From positions 434,001 through 498,000 of the forward strand of contig JALJCO010007085.1 in NCBI GenBank assembly GCA_023101725.1: DNA of 64,000 bases, read 5' to 3'. Shown in pieces: positions 57,201-64,000 of this stretch. Numbering within the stretch: the first letter of the stretch is position 1; the number at the start of each line of letters is the position of its first letter. Under the pieces are notes generated by a model that saw only the letters and a list, made by a program, of their open reading frames with translations, ran no database searches and was not told the origin of the DNA. Source of the DNA: Atherinomorus stipes. Its lineage: Eukaryota; Chordata; Actinopteri; Atheriniformes; Atherinidae. A program made the translations under genes and the position numbers.

Positions 57201-59341
57201 AATTATTCCAAATTTTTATTTAAAAAAAAAAAAAGCATCATTCTTATCTCAGTATTGGTTCACATGTGTAAGATTGTATGGAGCTAATGTGGTTACATGC
57301 AGCTGTCATTGAGCGGCTCACAAGGACAGCTCGATTTCTTTCCCCCTGAGGAACCAAACATTGACTGCGTCTTCGCACTCTGCAGTAGTCCTGCCAGAGA
57401 TGCCAATCGTAAATACCACTGTATTTCAATTAGACTGTTTTCATGGTCGCCTGTTCTTCACTGTTTGTTACTGTACATGCCACAGAGCAGCGTCTGTTGC
57501 ATCATGGATGAAGCTTCACACACAATAGACAATTATCAAATAACTTCTTCTATTGAACCCAACCACAACCTGGTCTTTTCTCTATAATGTAGCTCTGTGG
57601 TAGTTTTATGCAGAATTTCATGAAGGGTGGTTCAGCACACATTAGCTTACCAATTCCCCGCACTTACATGAAACTGTAATGGCCAATTTTCTGCATTTTG
57701 TACACATTTTCTTTCTGACATTTTTTGTGTAACAAAGCTCTGTTTTTGTTCAAAAATATCTTTCAAGTTTCTTCAAAACATGGGTAATATAAGTATTGAA
57801 ACAGTTTATTGGACTAAAGTTTAATTTTCAGGAAATGGTACTGCCTCGTTTCCTTTTGTGACCAAGTAGTCTCATATTTCTTCCATTATTCCTTGTAATA
57901 TAAAATGCTTGTCATGAGGTAAATTATTCAATTTAAGCTAAGGACTAGTTAGTTACCATCCATAAAAACATTGCAGTACTCAGTGCAACACCCCGAGTGT
58001 ACATACCCACTAACTGTATTCATTTTGAGAATCTGTTCTTCTACCAGATGCATTGAGCAGTGTGTAGTTTCATTTCCCAGTTTTGTTAGATTTAAAATGT
58101 TGTGCTTAAATATGGAACTCTTCGAAATTGAAGTAATTAAGAAACTAAATTCGTGAACTAACCTGTTTTTGACTCCCAGTTTTAGCTATGAACCTTTGCT
58201 GGCACTCCTCTGATTTGTTATTGTGCGAGAACATTGATACATCATAACTAGACGGATATAAGAAGAAATAACAAAGAAGAGAAGTTTTTCCAAATTTAAA
58301 CTGGTCTCAGTTCTGGAAACACACATTCGTGACTCAAAATGTTTGCATTCCACTGTACATGTTTGCCCATTTGTCAAAAAACAAAATGGCCCTAATCTGA
58401 AAATACTATGTAAATATTAGTAAAACATACTGTATGTTGTGTATGTTCTGCCTGTAAGTAGAGACATCTACAAATAAAGTGCCAGACGGCAGTTAGCTGA
58501 AAAATCGCCACCTCATCCTCCTCTTCAGGAAATTTAGATAAAACCAGGGAGTGAAATAGATCCAGAAGCCTGTTTGAATATCAGTGTTTGTTGTGTCCAC
58601 TCTGAGTTTCTGTGGAAGCATGGTGGAGTCACACAGCAGACTACAACAGGGAAGCAGCAAAATGATGTCATAAGTGTCGTTCAAACAAAAGAGCCAAATT
58701 GGTCCAACTTGCAAAACCCGCCAACAGACTTGATTTCACCCCTGGAAGCCGTCGTCCAAACAAACCTGAACAATTTTACTGACTGTTATTTGTGTTAATG
58801 TTAGTGTAAAATGCTTATAGTATAGTAAATATTTTCCTGAGAAATTGACTGTAATAAAAAAGCTATTTTAAATCTGGACATGTTTCTGAATTATTTGGCA
58901 CAAGACAAACACACATGGTTGTAAAATAAGTAGTTCCCACATATTGATTTTTTTCTATTTTTAGGTTTTATTTCTTTAGCTCAAGTTTTTAGTGCTGAAA
59001 GAAAATAAATGAGATATTTAAGCCCTTAGGCTTTTTGGAGAGTGCAGTACTAAAATATTTCCCAAACCGCATTATAGTGATCCATGACAAAATAAGCCTG
59101 TGTGTGCGTGCTTATGTGTGTAGGTGGTGAAACTAGCTTGGAAAAGGCCCAAGGTAATATCCCCACTGATGTCATATGTATTGAGGATAAACAAACATTT
59201 ATCTTTTTTTTTTTTTTTTTGCTTTGCAGCAGAACTAAAGGGATGACATCACAGCTGAGCATATGTGTATGTATGCCTCCACCTCCTTACCTTGTGTACT
59301 GTAGGTCCGGTGCTTGGTCCCGGGATAGTGTCAGGTGATTG
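26217..59341 (-). CDS. rapgef5: rapgef5, Rap guanine nucleotide exchange factor (Epac-related), 5' end missing
   Basis: A split gene of at least 33 kb. Coding segments were placed by AG/GT boundaries, kept reading phase and resemblance to vertebrate RAPGEF5/RAPGEF4. In order they encode a DEP domain (57149-55135), an acidic/serine-rich linker, a degenerate cNBD remnant (46449-38949), the REM domain (38355-31096), an RA-like segment (30951-30222) and the RasGEF catalytic domain (29428-26217), ending in [11 protein letters not shown]. The C-terminal half matches RAPGEF5 better than RAPGEF3/4 ([32 protein letters not shown]). The product catalyses GDP/GTP exchange on Rap1; vertebrate RAPGEF5 has been linked to Wnt/beta-catenin nuclear import. 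Teleosts can have two paralogs and I cannot tell which this is. The join between 38949 and 38355 is unresolved, and the first long-form exon was not found. Confidence 0.88.
27189..27243 (-). CDS. rapgef5: rapgef5 exon, RasGEF
   Basis: 55 bp, acceptor CCAACAG and donor GTGAGT. Encodes [18 protein letters not shown]; this helix follows the catalytic hairpin. Confidence 0.87.
27433..27497 (-). CDS. rapgef5: rapgef5 exon, RasGEF
   Basis: 65 bp, acceptor CTTTTAG, donor GTGAGT. Encodes [11 protein letters not shown] and DNLVNFEKL, the conserved EGN and NFEKL motifs of Rap exchange factors. Confidence 0.9.
27596..27683 (-). CDS. rapgef5: rapgef5 exon, RasGEF
   Basis: 88 bp, acceptor TTTCCAG, donor GTATCC. 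Encodes [19 protein letters not shown] and IPFMPLLLK, the P-[FY]-[LM] core motif region of CDC25 domains. Confidence 0.9.
27826..27876 (-). CDS. rapgef5: rapgef5 exon, RasGEF
   Basis: 51 bp, phase 0 at both ends, donor GTAAGA. Encodes [17 protein letters not shown]. Confidence 0.87.
27970..28060 (-). CDS. rapgef5: rapgef5 exon, RasGEF
   Basis: 91 bp, acceptor AACGTAG, donor GTAAGG. Encodes [20 protein letters not shown] and [10 protein letters not shown], the RN-N-[SF]-x-AI-x-x-GL signature of RasGEF domains. Confidence 0.9.
28171..28349 (-). CDS. rapgef5: rapgef5 exon, RasGEF
   Basis: 179 bp, acceptor CACATGCAG, donor GTAAGA. Encodes [27 protein letters not shown] and [14 protein letters not shown], covering the first structurally conserved regions of the CDC25 domain. 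Confidence 0.9.
28350..29305. other. rapgef5 intron
   Basis: 956 bp, AT-rich, no exon or element seen. Confidence 0.5.
29306..29428 (-). CDS. rapgef5: rapgef5 exon, start of RasGEF domain
   Basis: 123 bp, phase 0 at both ends, acceptor TATGTGCAG, donor GTACAC. Encodes [20 protein letters not shown] and FKSIHE, the entry of the catalytic domain. Confidence 0.88.
29429..30221. other. rapgef5 intron
   Basis: 793 bp. No coding sequence or repeat recognised. Confidence 0.5.
30222..30319 (-). CDS. rapgef5: rapgef5 exon, RA-like segment
   Basis: 98 bp, acceptor CTTTGCAG, donor GTACGT. Encodes [19 protein letters not shown] and [13 protein letters not shown], corresponding to the Ras-association-like fold between REM and RasGEF. 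Confidence 0.87.
30472..30621 (-). CDS. rapgef5: rapgef5 exon, RA-like segment
   Basis: 150 bp, acceptor AATCCAG, donor GTACAA. Encodes [18 protein letters not shown], then [19 protein letters not shown] and VLAVVSHTG. Confidence 0.85.
30873..30951 (-). CDS. rapgef5: rapgef5 exon
   Basis: 79 bp, acceptor CTCTGCCAG, donor GTGAAT. Encodes [19 protein letters not shown]; the SLKEN motif is typical of RAPGEF5. Confidence 0.87.
31096..31126 (-). CDS. rapgef5: rapgef5 31-bp microexon
   Basis: Acceptor CTTCTTCTAG and donor GTATGA bound 31 bp. It completes a His codon and encodes [10 protein letters not shown], matching the family HTVDEYSPQK stretch; phases on both sides fit. Confidence 0.85.
31229..31320 (-). 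CDS. rapgef5: rapgef5 exon, end of REM
   Basis: 92 bp, acceptor TGTTCAG, donor GTAAGT. Encodes [20 protein letters not shown] and [10 protein letters not shown]. Confidence 0.88.
32273..32374. repeat. Compound C / (CCA)n / (CA)n microsatellite
   Basis: A C run of about 17 passes into CCA repeats and then two long CA tracts separated by short interruptions. Confidence 0.92.
33058..33145. repeat. Compound (CCA)n/(CA)n tract and A run
   Basis: CCACCACCACC followed by a CA repeat to about 33102, then an A run at 33126-33144. Confidence 0.9.
33337..33460 (-). CDS. rapgef5: rapgef5 exon, REM
   Basis: 124 bp, acceptor CGCTGCAG, donor GTAAGA. Encodes [20 protein letters not shown], then [19 protein letters not shown], as in the REM helix of Rap exchange factors. 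Confidence 0.87.
33556..33649 (-). CDS. rapgef5: rapgef5 exon, REM, 3' boundary uncertain
   Basis: Acceptor TGTTTCAG. Encodes [20 protein letters not shown] and [10 protein letters not shown]. Two in-frame donors are possible: GCAAAC at 33555-33554 (a GC-AG intron of 95 bp) or GTTGGG at 33579-33578. The first was chosen because it keeps the family length after the QALL motif. Confidence 0.75.
33650..37997. other. rapgef5 intron, 4.3 kb
   Basis: Contains GT/CA-rich patches (about 35640-35780 and a CA tract at 36301-36329). No internal gene or intact element recognised. Confidence 0.5.
37998..38355 (-). CDS. rapgef5: rapgef5 exon, REM start and probable alternative first exon
   Basis: Donor GTAAGG at the 3' end. 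The reading begins at ATG 38353-38355, two codons after an in-frame TGA, and no acceptor of the right phase follows that stop with a pyrimidine tract. The product starts [18 protein letters not shown], has an acidic Asp/Glu run, then [13 protein letters not shown] and [20 protein letters not shown], the REM entry. This fits a short RAPGEF5 form without DEP made from an internal promoter. A long form could splice into this exon at GGATAG|G (frame fits, poor acceptor). Confidence 0.8.
38949..39094 (-). CDS. rapgef5: rapgef5 exon, end of vestigial cNBD
   Basis: 146 bp, acceptor CATTTTCAG, donor GTCAGT. Phase 0 encodes [20 protein letters not shown], resembling the last helix and hinge of the Epac cyclic-nucleotide-binding domain ([20 protein letters not shown] in RAPGEF4), then a Ser/Pro-rich stretch. 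The alternative long frame with GKSLSKRER does not fit the neighbouring phases. Confidence 0.78.
39095..46263. other. rapgef5 intron, 7.2 kb
   Basis: Holds an RTE-like LINE remnant (40300-41260), A runs at about 39441-39466, 42179-42208 and 45721-45739, and a short Tc1-like inverted-repeat trace near 41379-41405. No nested gene was found. Confidence 0.5.
40300..41265 (+). mobile_element. Decayed Rex3/RTE-like LINE
   Basis: Plus-strand pieces in order read [52 protein letters not shown] and [20 protein letters not shown]. These are motifs of the fish RTE/Rex3-type reverse transcriptase. The FADD catalytic region is missing through an internal deletion. The 3' end is GATAAGGGACAAGAAATTGG followed by GGATGG. 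Confidence 0.72.
46264..46449 (-). CDS. rapgef5: rapgef5 exon, vestigial cNBD
   Basis: 186 bp (62 codons), phase 0 at both ends, acceptor CTGTGTTGCAG, donor GTTAGT. Encodes a Gly-rich insert ([12 protein letters not shown]), then [38 protein letters not shown]. With the next exon it aligns over the C-terminal end of the Epac cNBD (REDNCHFL...DFNRIL). The phosphate-binding-cassette Gly-Glu and Arg are not recognisable, so cAMP binding is not expected. Confidence 0.75.
46450..49098. other. rapgef5 intron, 2.6 kb
   Basis: No exon or repeat recognised apart from short simple tracts. Confidence 0.5.
49099..49172 (-). CDS. rapgef5: rapgef5 exon, acidic linker
   Basis: 74 bp, acceptor GGTTGCAG, donor GTAATG. 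Encodes [20 protein letters not shown] and ESSP, a Ser/Thr/Glu-rich disordered linker where Epac has the cNBD beta barrel. Confidence 0.78.
49332..49380 (-). CDS. rapgef5: rapgef5 exon
   Basis: 49 bp, acceptor TAAACAG, donor GTACGT. Encodes [16 protein letters not shown], matching the Epac helix before the second cNBD (VKRELAGVL). Confidence 0.8.
49519..49600 (-). CDS. rapgef5: rapgef5 exon
   Basis: 82 bp, acceptor TTTCTCCAAG, donor GTCAGT. Encodes [20 protein letters not shown] and LERLTST, parallel to the EELLHIKALSHLSTT stretch of RAPGEF4. An alternative acceptor 5 bp further in does not fit the phase. Confidence 0.8.
51642..52575 (+). mobile_element. Tc1/mariner-like element, interrupted
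   Basis: Starts at a TA with CAGTGGGGTATAAAAGCA, followed by TTTAGTCA, GTGCAAGTTCTC and AAATAAGTATTTGGTCACCC, the left end of a common fish Tc1-like family. The same family sequence resumes at about 52487 (CTATCCTCCACTCATTACCT) after the foldback insertion. The remainder is deleted. Confidence 0.72.
51847..52486. mobile_element. Foldback element, about 250-bp inverted arms
   Basis: Left arm 51847-52103 and right arm about 52226-52486 are inverted copies of one another with scattered differences. Shared blocks include CAACCTGGACCTTATTTCTA, TTTACTCACCGGT, CCCTTCAGTGTACATCCAGT and GAGTACTATTGTCCTG. The spacer of about 120 bp is GC-rich and has no coding capacity. It sits inside the Tc1-like element. 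Confidence 0.85.
52640..52805 (+). mobile_element. Tc1 transposase C-terminal fragment
   Basis: Plus-strand codons give [20 protein letters not shown], like the DLNPIEHLW motif near the last catalytic residue of Tc1 transposases. The rest is degraded. Confidence 0.55.
55135..55312 (-). CDS. rapgef5: rapgef5 exon, after DEP
   Basis: 178 bp, acceptor TCTCCTAG, donor GTAAGT. Encodes [20 protein letters not shown] and [19 protein letters not shown]. The opening VDQ..F..Y.F pattern is the end of the Epac-type DEP domain. Confidence 0.85.
55313..56425. other. rapgef5 intron
   Basis: 1.1 kb with no gene. An A run of about 20 on the minus strand (56405-56423) lies directly after the donor of the DEP exon. 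Confidence 0.5.
56426..56547 (-). CDS. rapgef5: rapgef5 exon, DEP domain core
   Basis: 122 bp, acceptor TTTTTAACAG, donor GTAAAA. Encodes [20 protein letters not shown] and [16 protein letters not shown], the conserved G-x-ELV-x-WL and VWQVLLE-x-GVL of Epac DEP domains. In Epac the DEP domain targets membranes. Confidence 0.88.
57055..57149 (-). CDS. rapgef5: rapgef5 exon, DEP domain start
   Basis: 95 bp, acceptor GCTCCCAG, donor GTACAC. Encodes [20 protein letters not shown] and IHLARII, matching the AGKILRNAIL...RKYHLK start of the Epac DEP domain. Confidence 0.85.
57150..59290. other. rapgef5 intron, 2.1 kb
   Basis: No exon or element recognised; A/T runs near 57181-57234 and a T run at about 59203-59220. 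Confidence 0.5.
59291..59341 (-). CDS. rapgef5: rapgef5 exon, before DEP
   Basis: 51 bp, acceptor TCCCAACAG, donor GTAAGG, phase 0 at both ends. Encodes [17 protein letters not shown], a Pro-rich lead-in to DEP. Supported by splice sites and phase rather than by strong conservation. Confidence 0.65.
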
Positions 59342-62300
59342 CTGTTGGGAAAAAAAAACACAGTCCATCAGAGCCAACTCATACACAGTGACACACACAG
59401 AGTAAACACAATAAACGAACATGACTGAGATGAGAAAGACCGGTTTAAAGCCATTACATTCCTGTTTGACGTCACCTCTGCAAATACTCACATTAGTGCT
59501 TAAACAATTACATCACTGTCAGACTTTCACTGAATTTAAAGAAGAAAACTATTACATGATTCTCTGGTCTGCATGCCTTCATGATCACTCAAACACTAAT
59601 CATGACATCAGGAATAAAACATTTATCTACCCATTCCTCAATAGAAAAAAGTCAACTCCCAGAACAATCATTGCATTAGAGAGCAAAGTATTCATTTATG
59701 ATTACTATCATCAGCCTTTACCCCAGTGCATCAATCCCATTTCTACTTTCCCCATTAGGAAATAAGAGCTTAATCTTTATAGATGGTTATTGTTCAGGAA
59801 GATAAATGCTGTCACTGTGCTGATTTGCTGAAAACAAAGTGCATCTAAATCTATAGCAAGGCTTAGATGAAGGGAGCAGTGTACCCTAAAATATGCTTTT
59901 TTGAGCTCTAAGAAACATTGTGTAGCATGAGTGTTATGAAAACCACATACACTTATGGTGAAATTGACTTTTTTTCATACAAAAAAGAAAAAAATCAAAA
60001 CACCACCAACTGGAGCAACCAGGTCCAGTTTGTTTCATACCCTGACATTAAACATAGAATTGATATGAGTTATGTAATGTTGCTCAAATTACTATTTTTC
60101 TTAGTACAATGCATTTACTATTCATATATCATAAATAAAGAATATATGAGGTCATTTCTCTATATTTCTTTGGAGACGTAAATGTGAAAGGCGCATACCT
60201 GTCAAATGCCTGCTAACCTGATGCTGTCAACTAATGAATTCCCTCTGCATTTCTGCGCTCTGCTGCTTACAGTAATAAAAATTGGTTTAATGTTTGGCAC
60301 TCTTGCTTCCAACCTGAAAGAACATCAGTTTATGAACATATTTAAAGGTAATGCTTTGCAGCCTATAGTAATGTGGTTTATAAACCCCAAATATGATTAA
60401 GGAATGTAAAAAGTTCATTAGTAACTAACTTAACTTTGATTCAAGTTATATCAATTTCCAATTAAATTGCTTACCTCCTATAGAAGTTTTTTTTATGAGT
60501 TTACAATGCTTCATAATACAATATCAAAGGTGTTGTAAATGGTGACCAAAAGAAATAAGACTGATGATGTGTGAAACATCTAACAGAACCACAGAATGAC
60601 TGTTTCCATATCAGTCTTTTTTCACCAACACACCTTTATCATACAGGCATCATAAAGTGATGCTAAAAGATTAAATATGCACCCACCTGCCAAGTCAAGT
60701 AGCTAGCTTGTCAGTTTCTTATCAAAAACTACTTGACCTACACACACAGGAAATTAGACATTTTCCTTGGCAGGCATTCTGACAGTGAGGCTAAATGCAC
60801 AAGTCAAACTGGCATTTTAATTTGTATCACCAATGGAAAGATGGCACAAATTGTAAAGACACCAAATAAAGACTAATAAGTAGCTGAGTCATCAAGATGT
60901 AAAAAAAGAATCATGGCAAAGCTATGACTGAAACAGAACAGACTGACAATTAAAGGGAGCATACAAAGAGTTTTCTATTCTCACTTTAACTTGAGTGCAT
61001 CGAATGGCTTTTGATGTGTGGAAAATCCAGCTTCAGCTGGACAGATCTGCAACCAGACACTGCAAAACATTTGATCTTTCATTTAGAGAAAACATGTGCT
61101 CTGGTTTACTAACTCTATAGTAGAGTCAAAAGACTGTTCCACATTCTGGCAGTGTATACACTATTGTTTACAAAGTGGTGCTCCTCTGTACAGTCATTGT
61201 ACCAAACCAGCCCAACGACTACGATTGGCTCAGAGCTGGAAAGGCTACGGGTAAACATGTTTTAACAGGATTACAGCCAGATGCATTCTACCAGAACCAA
61301 TGAAACATGAGCTCTCAGATTTATCCTACTGCAAAGGTAAAACCTTTTTGACTGATAAATAAATTGACTTTCTGATTTTTTTATTATTGTTATTATTTTA
61401 TCTGAAGAATACCAAAAGAAGAAAAAAATAATCCAAATTTTCCATCAAGAAAAGCATGTTCAATGTACAGCACTTTACACTTTACAAGAGCAAAATCAAG
61501 AGGACAATTTGATGCATGATATCTTTAACACAGGTATAACAAACCCAGAGAATATCCCTATTAGTTAAAACGCAAGGCTATCCACCCGAAATTTTAAATC
61601 CTCAAAATATACAAGAGAGCATCATTTTTGGTTGCTAAAGTGTGAGAAAATATCAGATACTGCTATCTACTTTGGAAACACAGAGTTAATACCTCTTCAG
61701 CTAAAGTAAAAAGTTGTTACAATGGCAATCACGTTGCCAGCGTTCATTAAAAAGAGACGGATGAGAAGCTCCTGCAATAGCAGTGAAACTGGTTTGTAAG
61801 CTCACTCAGTGAAATAGGATCACTGAATGAGTTGTGGGTTTGATTCCCTCTGGAAAACCATCACAGAAAGCTGAGCCGGTGATAAAAACTGTTGCTGCCC
61901 TTCAACTCTCACCTTCTGGCTATAACAAACCACCAGATGATGACAGACGGAGATTCAGTGGGATCAAATGATCAAATAGAGAGCACCTTAGCAACCGTGA
62001 ATGATGACTGCAGATGAAGAAATACAAACCAGCTGAGGTGCAAGAGAGACAGAACAGAGGAAGGCTGAACAATTCACAACAGTATGAAAACATGACAATG
62101 GATATGACAGATGGAGAGGAGAGATGAGGCGGCGAGAAGCAGAGAGTTCATTTCAATTATAATCATAAAAGAGATGAAGAGTGAACAAGACGAAGACAGC
62201 GAGGATGAGAAAATCCTCGACTGTGGCTTTGAGTTACAAGAAAACGAAATAAGATGATTAGAGGGATGTAGATCGGTGTGGGTGATCCTCATTACAGCAA

Positions 62301-63012
62301 TGAAACTATCTGGGTTGCAGCATGCTCACAAACATAAACCGCTGGCAATACAGACAACTGCACACGCACCTTTTAAAAGGCTGAACACACACAGTTCATA
62401 CTCTTCATTGTCTCACTATTTGGGGACATATTATATCCCTTTTTGATTTCTTTCTAAGAGTTCAGGGTGCTCCTAACACCTTAAATGTCAAGTTAAAAAC
62501 AGACGTGACAAAATCTGGCTTTTTAGTGCAGTGTGCAAAAAAAAAAGTAAGCCTAGGCTCTCTTTCAAGGAGCTACAGTAAAAGATTGTTTCAGCTCGGT
62601 GTCTTTGGCATTTCACTGAGGTGTAAGGTACAGGGTAGATTAGGCAAATTGAGTCAGCTGATAAGTGAACGTCTCTCCTCCCTGGTGTGTTGGAGCTGCT
62701 GCGCTGGTCAGCAGCCTACAAAGGCAGTTAAACCAGGAAGCGAGCTTCAGCTTCATACAGTCAAACTCAGCGTTGGACACCCACAACATTTTATGTCGTG
62801 GGTGTTTTTATCTTTGCCTGAGAACCTAGCTGCAGAAATTGAGAGATTTTGTTGGAATTCTTATTCAGTTTCAAGCCTGCTCCACTACCACTGCGTGCTT
62901 TGAGTGCTGGGTCTCCCCAGCTGACTGAATCCAGAGATGAATGTCAGATTTTGAAAGAACAATAAGCTTCTGCAGAAAGTTTTAAATAGATTATGCACAT
63001 TATGGTGGAGAT
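59342..63012. other. Probable first intron or upstream region of rapgef5
   Basis: I looked for a first exon with a phase-0 donor. Candidates at about 60197, 60693 and 62371 have in-frame stops close by, so none is called. No other gene is seen. Confidence 0.4.
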
Positions 63013-63379
63013 TAGGAATGGGCGATATATTATCGTGTACGATATATCGTCAAAGAAATTCCCCGTGGTAATAATTAGTCATCTCACAATAAAAATGATA
63101 AATTCAATTCATCAGGTTGTATTTACAGTTATTTATGTCAAATTTGTTCTCATATTTCAGAGTTGTTTGTTTGGTGCTACTACAGTTTTGCAGTGCAGTG
63201 TACTACTTGAATTTAATTGATCTAGTTTAGTGGCTTCTAGTATTATTTTAGGGTTCTCAAGACAGAATGTATTGATAGCTTTTTTAAACAAACAATTAGG
63301 CTGATATTTTCATCGTCATTTATCATTACTGTGATAAAAAACAGAAATTATATTTTTGAGTCCATATCGCCCATCCCTA
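63013..63379. mobile_element. hAT-like MITE with perfect 8-bp TSD
   Basis: Starts TAGGAATGGGCGATAT and ends ATATCGCCCATCCCTA, inverted with one mismatch. It is flanked on both sides by GTGGAGAT (63005-63012 and 63380-63387). 367 bp without coding capacity. Confidence 0.88.
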
Positions 63380-63387
63380 GTGGAGAT

Positions 63388-64000
63388 TAAACCTAGGATA
63401 AATGAGATGGGAAAGCAATGATATAGAAATATAAAACAATGGGAATACTTTATCAAACAGGCATGTTCAGCAGCGCAACTCCCTCCCCAAAGGTTCAGAA
63501 GAACCTCTCTAACAAGACTGATTTCTGGAAAGGATGCTTCAAAAGACCTAAAGTTTCTGGAGAAGGTTCCTGTGTAGGTGAAATGCAGCTACAGTAACAT
63601 TCATACTCAAACTGTAGCTTCTTTCACAAAGAATATTTCTCTTTTAGACCCTTGAACTAAATATCTGCAGTATGATTACATTTCAATTGATTCATGTCAA
63701 ATCTACTGAGGTGTTTGCCACATAGAGCCAAAATTATAAAAACCACACTGCCGGCCAAATTTTTCCAGACGCAACTGGAATGATAAGTGTGTTTTCTGAT
63801 TTGCTACTGTGTTCAAACCATCACACAAAACAAGCAATGTGAGACAGTGTCTTTGAATAACAATGAAGTGTAAGGCATGAGATTTAAGCATATCAGCTCT
63901 TAAAAATTTCCCCCAAAAAATAAGAGAGCGATCAGTTTCCTGCTGCCACATATGCTGCTAAGTGATGATGTGCTGTGTTTGGACCAGGGGGATTAAGCGG
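63388..64000. other. No gene seen
   Basis: AT-rich sequence to the end of the window. The only longer open frame (minus strand, 63703-63951) has no recognisable domain. Confidence 0.4.

Noticed and set aside
61795..61860. tRNA-like B box (GGTTTGATTCC) suggesting a tRNA or SINE
   Set aside because: No A box at the right distance and no clover-leaf; at most a SINE trace.
60197..62371. Candidate first-exon donors for rapgef5
   Set aside because: In-frame stop codons lie just upstream and no family N-terminus can be read.

Overview
The window reads as nuclear DNA from a teleost fish, probably a percomorph. It is AT-rich, with split genes, many CA/TA microsatellites, Tc1-like and hAT-like DNA transposon relics, and LINE fragments of the kinds common in fish genomes. 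Calls come from reading the sequence and from remembered family features; no database search was run. Two gene systems fill it, and both run on the minus strand.

From about 1 to 23.6 kb there is a tandem array of secreted C-type lectins of the ladderlectin / nattectin-like / lactose-binding-lectin-like group. Five copies have intact reading frames (stop-to-start 892-1371, 6813-7307, 9918-10406, 15146-15628, 18513-19004). Each is a single uninterrupted exon holding a signal peptide and one CTLD. Two more are full-looking or chimeric pseudogenes (16578-16928 and 20080-20568), each with a Trp codon changed to stop. Two further relics remain: a plus-strand fragment at 5434-5605 cut by a MITE, and a gutted unit at 22720-23580. 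Flanks, promoters (TATA box with a CCAAT box about 37-39 bp upstream) and spacers are also duplicated, so the array can be read as repeated units with unequal exchange. An 818-bp purine/G-run block at 21029-21846 interrupts one duplicated spacer at a point that is continuous in its paralogs.

From about 24.5 kb to beyond 59 kb lies one large gene, recognisable as rapgef5 (a Rap guanine nucleotide exchange factor, Epac-related). I could place 25 coding segments. The 24 long-form segments are supported by splice sites and reading phase, except for one unresolved junction. They encode an Epac-type DEP domain, a degenerate remnant of the Epac cyclic-nucleotide-binding domain, the REM (RasGEF-N) domain, an RA-like segment and the CDC25/RasGEF catalytic domain. 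The segment at 37998-38355 looks like an alternative first exon giving a short form without DEP. The true first exon of the long form was not found and may lie upstream of 59.3 kb or outside the window. Introns hold LINE, Tc1 and foldback relics.

The lectins are expected to act outside the cell in calcium-dependent sugar or microbe binding. Rapgef5 acts inside the cell in Rap1 activation. Nothing in the sequence links the two functionally.
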